In this document: positions 1-6,030 of the stretch, one piece after another
Position numbering within the stretch: position 1 is the stretch's first letter
Layout: each line of letters starts with the position of its first letter
Origin: Cryptomeria japonica
Taxonomy: Eukaryota > Streptophyta > Pinopsida > Cupressales > Cupressaceae
Direction: 5' to 3'
Length of the DNA stretch: 30,000 nt
Assembly: GCF_030272615.1 (NCBI RefSeq)
Contig: NW_026728923.1
Location: forward strand, 1 to 30,000
Notes under the pieces: generated by a model
The model's database searches: none
What the model was told of the DNA's origin: nothing
Seen by the model: only the letters and a program-made list of their open reading frames with translations
Translations under genes and position numbers: made by a program

Positions 1-60
1 AATATGCCTACGTATCGAATCGGTCATCGGACCCAACTTCCGACTTCATCCATACTGTAG

Positions 61-162
61 GGTCTTTGAGGTTGGCGCGGTGCGCTCAACCCGGGGAGTC
101 GACCCATCGAAGCATACACCTCCCCTATATAAGCTATTTGTCCGATTCCCACACCTGTGTAG
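61..162 (-). promoter_or_regulatory. putative Pol I spacer promoter, cassette 1
   Basis: First of ten copies of a 101-102-bp cassette running from GGTCTTTGAGG to TGTGTAG on the + strand. CCCCTATATA at 122-131 reads TATATAGGGG on the - strand, followed there by AGG. This resembles the plant RNA polymerase I initiation motif, where transcription starts at the A just before the G-run. A GTCGAC hexamer (SalI site) lies on its downstream side in the - strand reading. The other possible reading is a + strand Pol II TATA box (CTATATAAG), since the core works in both directions. I prefer Pol I because the element is tandemly duplicated next to rDNA. Confidence 0.6.
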
Positions 163-369
163 TTTGCACCTCTGACCAGGACATCGACCCCAACTTCCGA
201 ACTCGACTGCAACGACGGCACCAGCGCCTTGGTGCGCACCTTGCGACGCACAGTCCCAACATTCGCCTTCCTGCACATGGCAGGTCATCGGACCCAAATT
301 CCGACCTCGCGAGTATGCCTACATATCGAATCGGTCATCGGACACAACTTCCGACTTCATCATACCGTA

Positions 370-470
370 GGTCTTTGAGGTTGGCGCGGTGCGCTCAACC
401 CGGGGAGTCGACCCAACGAAGCATACACCTCCCCTATATAAGCTATTTGTCCGATTCCACACCTGTGTAG
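370..470 (-). promoter_or_regulatory. putative Pol I spacer promoter, cassette 2
   Basis: Core CCCCTATATA at 431-440 reads TATATAGGGG on the - strand. It lies 309 bp from cassette 1. One G is missing at its left edge and one C is missing in the GATTCCACACC segment. Confidence 0.58.
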
Positions 471-679
471 TTTGCACCTCCGATCAGGACATCGACCCCA
501 ACTTCCGAACTCGCCTGCAACGACCGAACCAGCGCCTTGGTGCGCACCTTGCAACGCACAGTGCCAACATTCGCCTTCCTGCACATGGCAGGTCATCGGA
601 CCCAAATTCCGACCTCGCGAGTATGCCTACATATCGAATCGGTCATCGGACCCAACTTCCGACTTCATCCATACCGTAG

Positions 680-781
680 GGTCTTTGAGGTTGGCGCGGT
701 GCGCTCAACCCGGGGAGTCGACCCAACGAAGCATACACCTCCCCTATATAAGCTATTTGTCCGATTCCCACACCTGTGTAG
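680..781 (-). promoter_or_regulatory. putative Pol I spacer promoter, cassette 3
   Basis: Core at 741-750, 310 bp from cassette 2. GTCGAC is kept. Nearly identical to cassette 1. Confidence 0.58.
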
Positions 782-990
782 CTTGCACCTCCGATCAGGA
801 CATCGACCCCAACTTCCGAACTCGACTAAAAAGACCGCACCAGCACCTTGGTGTGCACCTTGCAACGCACAGTGCCAACATTCGCCTTCCTGCACATGGC
901 AGGTCATCGGACCCAAATTCCGACCTCATGAGCATACCTACTAATCGAATCGGTCATCGGACCCAACTTCCGACTTCATCCATACCGTAG

Positions 991-1092
991 GGTCTTTGAG
1001 GTTGGCGCGGTGCGCTCAACCTGGGGAGTCGACCCATCGAAGCATACACCTCCCCTATATAAGCTATTTGTCCGATTCCGACACCTGTGTAG
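991..1092 (-). promoter_or_regulatory. putative Pol I spacer promoter, cassette 4
   Basis: Core at 1052-1061, 311 bp from cassette 3. It is the last cassette of the 310-bp series; the 38/52-bp minisatellite starts about 75 bp to its right and separates it from cassette 5. Confidence 0.58.
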
Positions 1093-1166
1093 TTTGCACC
1101 TCCGCTCAGGACATCGACCCCAACTTCCGAACTCGCCTGCAACGACCGAACCAGCGCCTTGGTGCG

Positions 1167-1797
1167 CACCAAAAGTGCGCACTTTTGGAGGGCACTTTTG
1201 TGCGCTCCAAAGGTGCGCACTTTTGGAGGGCACTTTTGTGCGCTCCAAAGGTGCGCACTTTTGGAGGGCACTTTTTGGAGGGCACTTTTGTGCGCTCCAA
1301 AGGTGCGCACTTTTGGAGGGCACTTTTTGGAGGGCACTTTTCTGCGCTCCAAAGGTGCGCACTTTTGGAGGGCACTTTTTGGAGGGCACTTTTCTGCGCT
1401 CCAAAGGTGCGCACTTTTGGAGGGCACTTTTTGGAGGGCACTTTTCTGCGCTCCAAAGGTGCGCACTTTTGGAGGGCACTTTTTGGAGGGCACTTTTCTG
1501 CGCTCCAAAGGTGCGCACTTTTGGAGGGCACTTTTGTGCACTCCAAAGGTGCACACTTTTGGAGGGCACTTTTTGGAGGGCACTTTTCTGCACTCCAAAG
1601 GTGCGCACTTTTGGAGGGCACTTTTTGGAGGGCACTTTTGTGCGCTCCAAAGGTGCGCACTTTTGGAGGGCACTTTTTGGAGGGCACTTTTGTGCGCTCC
1701 AAAGGTGCGCACTTTTGGAGGGCACTTTTGTGCACTCCAAAGGTGCGCACTTTTGGAGGGCACTTTTCCTGCGCTCCAAAGGTGCACACCTAGGTGA
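1167..1797. repeat. 38/52-bp minisatellite with palindromic GTGCGCAC cores
   Basis: The CTCCAAAGG register recurs at 1205, 1243, 1295, 1347, 1399, 1451, 1503, 1541, 1593, 1645, 1697, 1735 and 1774. Steps are 38 or 52 bp, with one of 39. The long form equals the short form plus a duplicated 14-bp piece (TGGAGGGCACTTTT-like). At the left edge AAAAGTGCGCACTTTT (from 1170) is a perfect palindrome, and GGTGCGCAC(C/T) recurs throughout. Neither 38 nor 52 is a multiple of 3, yet frames stay open on both strands, which argues against coding. The array sits between cassettes 4 and 5 and widens their spacing to 869 bp. Confidence 0.93.
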
Positions 1798-1859
1798 GCA
1801 CCTTCGACCACACCTTGTAGCACACCAAACTCTGACTTTCGACTTCATCCGCAATGCAG

Positions 1860-1961
1860 GGTCTTTGAGGTTGGCGCAATGCGCACAACCAGGGGAGTCG
1901 ACCCATCAAACCCAACACCTCCCCTATATAAGCTATTTGTCTGATTCTCATACATGCGTAG
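1860..1961 (-). promoter_or_regulatory. putative Pol I spacer promoter, cassette 5
   Basis: Core CCCCTATATA at 1921-1930. The flank changes to a CCATCAAACCCAACACCT form that is typical of cassettes 5-8. GTCGAC is kept. Confidence 0.55.
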
Positions 1962-2016
1962 CCTGCAGGAGCAATTAGGACATCGACCCCAACTTTCGGC
2001 TTCTAAACGAAAACAA

Positions 2017-2117
2017 GGTCTTTGAGGTTGGTGTAATGCGAACAACTAGGGAGTCAACCCATCAAACCCAACACCTCCCCTATATAAGCTATTTGTCTGA
2101 TTCTCATACATGTGTAG
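2017..2117 (-). promoter_or_regulatory. putative Pol I spacer promoter, cassette 6
   Basis: Core at 2077-2086, 156 bp from cassette 5. The SalI hexamer is changed to GTCAAC. Confidence 0.55.
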
Positions 2118-2172
2118 TCTACAGGAGCAATTAGGACATCGACCCCAACTTTTGACTTCTTAACGAAAACAA

Positions 2173-2274
2173 GGTCTTTGAGGTTGACGTAATGCGCACA
2201 ACCAGGGGAGTCGACCCATCAAACCCAACACCTCCCCTATATAAGCTATTTGTCCGATTCTCATACATGTGTAG
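2173..2274 (-). promoter_or_regulatory. putative Pol I spacer promoter, cassette 7
   Basis: Core at 2234-2243, 157 bp from cassette 6. GTCGAC is present. Confidence 0.55.
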
Positions 2275-2329
2275 CCTACAGGAGCCATTAGGACATTGAC
2301 CCCAACTTTTGACTTCTTAACGAAAACAA

Positions 2330-2430
2330 GGTCTTTGAGGTTGGCGTAATGCGCACAACCAAGGGAGTTGACCCATCAAACCCAACACCTCCCTATATAA
2401 GCTATTTGTCTGATTCTCATACATGTGTAG
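2330..2430 (-). promoter_or_regulatory. putative Pol I spacer promoter, cassette 8 (short G-run)
   Basis: Core CCCTATATA at 2391-2399 has one C fewer, so the - strand reads TATATAGGGAGG. The SalI hexamer is changed to GTTGAC. It is a degenerate copy. Confidence 0.5.
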
Positions 2431-2548
2431 CCTGCAACAACGATTAGGACATCCACCCCAACTTCTGAATTCGTCTGCGTTGACCGCACCAAAGGTGCAC
2501 GCCTTGGTGCTCACCAAAATCCGACTTCCGACTTCTTCTGCTATGCGG

Positions 2549-2650
2549 GGTCTTTGAGGTTGGCGCAGTGCGCACAACCAGGGGAGTCAACCCACCGAAT
2601 GCAACACCTCCCCTATATAAGCTATTTGTCTGATTCTCATACATGCGTAG
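2549..2650 (-). promoter_or_regulatory. putative Pol I spacer promoter, cassette 9
   Basis: Core at 2610-2619. Its linker to cassette 8 is about 64 bp longer than in the neighbouring steps. The SalI hexamer reads GTCAAC. Confidence 0.55.
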
Positions 2651-2703
2651 ACTGCAGCAATGATAGACATCCACCCCAACTTTTGACTTCTTAAACAAGA
2701 CAG

Positions 2704-2804
2704 GGTCTTTGAAGTTGGTGCAGTGCACACAACCAGGGGAGTCGACCCATCAAACGCAACACCTCCCCTATATAAAGCTATTTGTCCGATTCTCATACGT
2801 GTAG
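2704..2804 (-). promoter_or_regulatory. putative Pol I spacer promoter, cassette 10 (most distal)
   Basis: Core CCCCTATATA at 2765-2774, with an extra A next to it (TATATAAAGC on the + strand) and a 2-base loss in the CATACGTGTAG end. It is the cassette nearest the 5S array, hence the furthest from the presumed 18S gene. Confidence 0.52.
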
Positions 2805-2865
2805 TCTGCAGCAGCGATTAGGACATCGACCCCAACTTCCGAATTCGTTTGCATTGACCGCACCA

Positions 2866-3030
2866 AAGGTGCACGCCTTGGTGTGCACCTTGGAGTGCAC
2901 TTTGGTGCTCACCTCGGTGCACACTTTGGTGTGCACCTCGGTGTGCACCAAAGGTGCGCACCTTGGAGCGCACCAAAGGTGTACACTTTGGAGCGCACCA
3001 CATAGGGTCTTTGAGAGGTTGGCGCAGTGC
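2866..3030. repeat. GTGCAC-rich palindromic bridge
   Basis: Short degenerate units of the type (C/A)AAGGTGCGCACCTTGG, with GGTGTGCACC, GGTGCACAC and GGAGTGCACTTTGG variants, joined head to tail and head to head. These resemble the subrepeats that fill the 5S units from about 6030 onward. A last GGGTCTTTGAGAGGTTGGCGC (3004-3024) is a truncated cassette edge without a TATATA core. No gene is seen. Confidence 0.75.
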
Positions 3031-4245
3031 GCACACCAAGGTGGGTGTTGAGGTGCGTGCCGAGGTGGGTGGGTGCTAGGGTGCGCTCCATGGTGGGTGC
3101 CAGGTGGGTGCGTGCTAGGGTGGATTCCAAAGAGGGTCATAGGGTGGGTGCCAAGGTGGGTTGGTGATATAGTGGGTTCAAAGGTGGGTACTAGGGTGGG
3201 TTCCAAGGTGGGTCACAAGTTGGGTGCCAGGATGCGTGGGTGTTAGGTTGGGTGCCAAGGTGGGCTCTGCGTGGGTGGGTGCTAGGGTGGGTTTCAAGGT
3301 GGACGCGAGGGCGGGTGCCAAGGTGGGTAACAAGTTGGGTGTTAGGATGGGTGAGTGCTAGAGTGGGTGCCAAGGTGGGTGGGTGCTAAGGTGGATGCCA
3401 AGGTGGTTCACAGGGTGGGTGGGTTCTAGGGTGAGTTCCAAGGTGGGTCACAGGTTTAGTGCTAGGGTGCGTGTCAAGGCGGGTGTCGAGGTGCCTGGGT
3501 GCTAGGGTGTGGATGCCAATGTGGGTCATAGGGTGGGTACTAGGGTGGGCTGCAATGTGGGTGCCAAGGTGGGTAACATGCTCGGTTGGTTCTAAATTGG
3601 GTGTCAGGGTGGGTGTGCACCCACCTTGCCGAGGTGGGTGCCAAGGTGCCAGTGTGGGTGGGTGCTAAGGTGGATGCCAAGGTGGGTGAGAAGGTGGGTG
3701 ATAGGTTGAGTGGTAGGATGGGTGGGTGCCAAGATGGGTCACAGGGTGGGTGCAAGGGTGGGTAGGTGCTAGGGTTGGTGTCAGGGTGGGTGGGTGCTAG
3801 GTTGGGTTCCAAGGTGGGTGCGAGGGTGAGTGTCAAGGTGGGTCACAGGTTAGGTGCTAGGATGGGTGAGTGCTAGGGTGCAAAGGTGCCAGGGTGGGTG
3901 CTAGGATGGGTCGATGCTAGGGTGAGTGGCAAGGTGGGTCCACAAGTGTCAAGGTGGGTGCCGAGGTGGGTGCCAACTTGGGTTCCAAGGTGGGTGCCAA
4001 GTGGGCGACTGCTATGGTGGATGCCAAGGTGGGTCACGGGGTGGGTGCCAAGTTGCTAGGTTGTGTTCCAAGGTGGGTGCCAACGTGGCTGCTAGGGTGC
4101 GTGGGTTAAAGGGTGGTGTCACAACGTGGGTGCCAGGATGGGTGCGCACCCACACTGGCCAAGACGGGTGCAAGGTTGGGTTCCAAGCCCGGTCACAGGC
4201 TGGGTGCTAGGATGGGTGGGTGCCAAGGTGGGCACCAGGGTGGGT
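3031..4245. repeat. G-rich minisatellite (GGTGGGTGCCAA-like)
   Basis: About 1.2 kb of degenerate 10-20-bp units with consensus GGTGGGTGCCAA or GGTGGGTGCTAG. G is strongly enriched on the + strand, and dense GGG runs give potential for G-quadruplexes. The stretch lacks the regular period of the blocks on either side. Short C-rich inversions of the form GCACCCACC..TGGCC interrupt it at 3617-3630 and 4146-4160. It continues without a break into the first 5S-bearing unit at 4246. There is no gene; the open frames translate to low-complexity VGxxVG or HPGTHP strings. Confidence 0.85.
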
Positions 4246-4755
4246 GCACCCACCCTGGCCAAGGTGGGTCACGGGGTGGGTCCTAGGGTGGGTAACAGGG
4301 TGGGTACTAAGGTGCGTGCCAAGGTGGGTCATGGGGTGGGTGCCAAGGTGGGCACCAGGGTGGGTGTGCACCAACCCTAGCCAGGGTAGGTCACGGGGTG
4401 GTTTGTCGGGGTGGGCGTCAAGGAGCCAAGGTGGGTGGCAAGTAGCCAAGTTGCGTGCCAAGGTGGGTGTCGGGGTGGGTGCCAAGGATCCAAGGTGGGT
4501 GCCAAGGAACCAAGGTGGGTGTCTGGGTGGGTGCCGAGGTGGGAGCCAGGGTGGGTCCCAAGGTGAGTGCAAAGGTGGGTGCCAGGGTCAAGGTGAGTGC
4601 CAATGTGGGTTCCAAGGTGCCAGGGTCAGGGTGAGTGCCAATGTGGGTTCAAAGGTGCTAAGTTGGGTGCGAGGTTGGGTGCGAGGGTGGGTGGGTGCCA
4701 AGGTGTGCTAGGTGGAAGCCCGGGTGGGTCGGCATCCCATGGGTGTCGAGTTGGG
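4246..4755. repeat. G-rich block of unit A
   Basis: Continuation of the GGTGGGTGCCAA minisatellite, but here part of the 6.1-kb unit. It recurs at the start of the other four units, from 10282, 16390, 22499 and 28607. C-rich inversions occur at 4246-4260 and 4368-4382. No gene is seen. Confidence 0.85.
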
Positions 4756-5115
4756 TGCCTGATGGGTGCTTCTTGTCAAGTTTTAGTCGTCGGGACTCAT
4801 TTCGAGCCTTAGAGGTCGTTTCTTGTCCGGTTGCCCTGTCTTCGACCTGGGAACCCAATTTTGGTCCTCGGGTCCCATTTTTTTTTGTCTCGCATCCCAC
4901 TTTTGGCCTGTGGCCTTTTCGGGGTCGATTCTCGTTTTGGGCATCAGAGCATGTTTCTTCTCCTAAAACCCAATATTTGTTTATTAAGTCTCGGAACACA
5001 TTTTTGTTCTCGTGGACCCATCATGGGTCTTGGAACGCATTTGTGGTCCTTGGGTCCCATTTTGCATCCCGAAACTTGTGTTTTGGTGCTTGATCCCTAT
5101 TTTGGGTGCCCACCT
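4756..5115. repeat. T-rich degenerate ~20-25-bp repeats
   Basis: The composition changes abruptly to T-rich. Loosely repeated units resemble TCGGGTCCCATTTTTGG, for example around 4786, 4848, 4868, 4898, 5010 and 5050. A T9 run follows TCCCA near 4876-4887. Related stretches lie near 10790-11150, 16900-17258, 23008-23367 and 29116-29475. No gene, RNA gene or promoter is recognised. The 113-163-codon frames here are conserved only because the whole unit is conserved. Confidence 0.65.
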
Positions 5116-5501
5116 TGCACCAAGTGCGCACCCGGGGCAAACCGAGCGCCTTGGTGCACCGGGGCAAGATCGAGCGTGCACCCGAGGCGCCCCGAACATG
5201 CACCAAGGTGCACTCGGCCCACATGTGAGCGCAGGTCGTTGCGCCCGAGGTGGTGTGTGGGCACCGCGTTGCAGACGGGACACTGCACGCACACGACGCC
5301 CCGTCCAGGTGCACGCACGTAGGCCGGGCCGGGTGCACACCCGACGCCCTAGCAAGGTGCGCGCACCCGGGCAGGGCTCACACTTGGCGAACGGGGCGCA
5401 CTTCGCGAGGGAGGGTGTGCACCTCGACGGGGGTGGGTGGCCGGGGTGGATTCGCACGTGGGTCGCGGTTTGCTAAGTACACACTGCGACAAGCTCATAA
5501 C
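5116..5501. other. GC-rich upstream flank of 5S gene (non-transcribed spacer)
   Basis: About 385 bp, rich in CpG, with GTGCGCACCC, CACCGGGGC and GTGCACCCGAGGCGCC motifs. It is nearly identical in all five copies apart from T at 11210, where the others have C. It ends in the 5S upstream promoter region. No other gene is seen. Confidence 0.7.
5474..5501 (+). promoter_or_regulatory. upstream element of 5S copy 1
   Basis: Plant 5S genes usually have a TATA-like motif near -28, GC near -12 and C at -1. Here TAAGTA covers -28 to -23, GC dinucleotides lie at -16/-15 and -9/-8, and C is at -1 (5501). The -28 motif is weak, but placement fits. Confidence 0.6.
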
Positions 5502-5620
5502 GGGTGCGATCATACCAGCGTTAGTGCACCGGATCCCATCAGAACTCCGCAGTTAAGCGCGCTTGGGCCGGAGTAGTACTAGGATGGGTGACCTCCCGGG
5601 AAGTCCCGGTGTTGCACCCT
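5502..5620 (+). rRNA. 5S rRNA: 5S ribosomal RNA, copy 1
   Basis: Structural RNA of the large ribosomal subunit, made by RNA polymerase III in the nucleoplasm. The 119-base gene starts GGGTGCGATC and ends GTTGCACCCT. GGGTGC at the 5' end pairs with GCACCC at the 3' end to form helix I. The internal promoter is complete: box A AGTTAAGCGCGCTTGGG at 5551-5567, intermediate element around 5568-5575, and box C within 5581-5600 (GATGGGTGACCTCCCGGG from 5583). The loop sequence GGATCCCATCAGAACTCC (5531-5548) is the hallmark plant 5S segment. This copy has A at 5S position 80 (5581), where the other four copies have G. That base lies at the edge of box C; A is common in angiosperm 5S genes as I recall them, so the copy is probably still functional. 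The ends are assigned by similarity to known plant 5S RNA. Confidence 0.98.
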
Positions 5621-5632
5621 TTCTTAGTTTTT
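5621..5632 (+). terminator. Pol III T-run terminator, 5S copy 1
   Basis: TTCTTAG directly after the gene is interrupted by C at 5623. A clean T5 follows at 5628-5632. Pol III typically stops at four or more T residues, so the T5 is the likely main stop. Confidence 0.75.
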
Positions 5633-6030
5633 CGCCGGGCGTCGCAATGCTATTTGAATAAACCTTTTGCCCGTTTGCGTTCTCGTCGGGGCCGGGCCGG
5701 GCCGGGGTGCGCTGCCCGCACTACCGCGCGCGCGGGGGCGACACCGAGCGCGCACCCGAGGCGCCCCGAGCACACAGGCCACGGTGCAACCCGGGCGTTG
5801 TGCGCGCACCCCGGTGCGCCCGAGGTGCTGCGCGCGCACCCAGGTGAAATCGGTGTGCACCTCGGCCAGTGCGCGCTCGGTCGAGTCGCGCACGTTGGCC
5901 AAGGTGCACGGTGATGTTTCTTACTCTAAGGTTCCGCACCAGACGCCCGGGACAGGTGAGCGAAGCTGGGCGGGGCCGGGTGCGCGGCCGGGGCAGGTGC
6001 ACGCAGCTGGAGAGAGCTTTGGAGCACACC
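5633..6030. other. CpG-rich downstream flank of 5S copy 1
   Basis: Starts with a short AT-richer part (ATGCTATTTGAATAAACC near 5648-5665), then becomes very GC-rich with a GGGCCGGGCC tandem near 5690-5709 and GCGCGCGCGGGGG near 5736. It resembles a CpG island, but I see no gene. An isolated GTGATGTTTCTTACTCTAAGG segment lies at 5910-5930. The same flank follows the other copies; unit C has one extra G in the run at 17877-17882. Confidence 0.6.

Larger units (their letters stand above)
1..1166. repeat. ~310-bp tandem repeats of the 35S rDNA spacer (about 3.75 copies)
   Basis: The CCCCTATATA motif recurs at 122, 431, 741 and 1052, so the period is 309, 310 and 311 bp. Each copy holds a ~102-bp promoter-like cassette, then a stretch containing CATCGACCCCAACTTCCGAA, a GCGCCTTGGTGCGCACC segment, and two related TCATCGGACCCAA(A/C)TTCCGAC segments. 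Copies differ by scattered substitutions and 1-base indels, so they are older and less homogenised than the 5S units to the right. No gene is seen. Open frames cross the stretch on both strands, as expected for stop-poor repeats. I read the block as IGS of a 35S rDNA unit whose 18S gene would lie left of the window. The repeat structure is directly visible; the IGS assignment is inference from the cassettes. Confidence 0.85.
1798..2865. repeat. ~156-bp spacer repeats (six cassettes)
   Basis: The TATATA core recurs at about 1925, 2081, 2238, 2394, 2614 and 2769, giving steps of about 156, 157, 156, 220 and 155 bp. Between cassettes lies a short link with the motif GGACATCGACCCCAACTTYYGACTTC and an AACGAAAACAAGG segment, both variable. 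The 220-bp step carries an extra GGTGCACGCCTTGGTGCTCACC insert near 2490-2515. This is a shorter relative of the 310-bp repeat on the left: cassette shared, linker different. No gene is seen. Confidence 0.85.

Noticed and set aside
1167-1797. CRISPR-like array
   Set aside because: There are no unique spacers between repeats. It is a continuous minisatellite, in a eukaryotic context.
996-1978. Overlapping 227-322-codon frames on both strands across the 38/52-bp minisatellite
   Set aside because: Repeat units are not multiples of 3 and all frames are open; the translations are repetitive strings with no recognisable protein.
61-2804. Pol II TATA boxes (CTATATAAG on the + strand) of ten genes
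   Set aside because: No coding sequence follows any of them, and they are parts of tandem repeats. Kept only as an alternative reading of the Pol I-like motif.
3031-4755. Telomeric or interstitial telomere repeats, suggested by CTAGGGT and GGTTTAG pieces
   Set aside because: No run of TTTAGGG units is present. The unit is GGTGGGTGCCAA-like with only chance resemblance.
4658-5093. Small open frames of 113-163 codons in the T-rich block and 5S upstream flank
   Set aside because: They overlap on both strands, lack recognisable domains, run into the 5S upstream region and are conserved only as part of the repeat unit.
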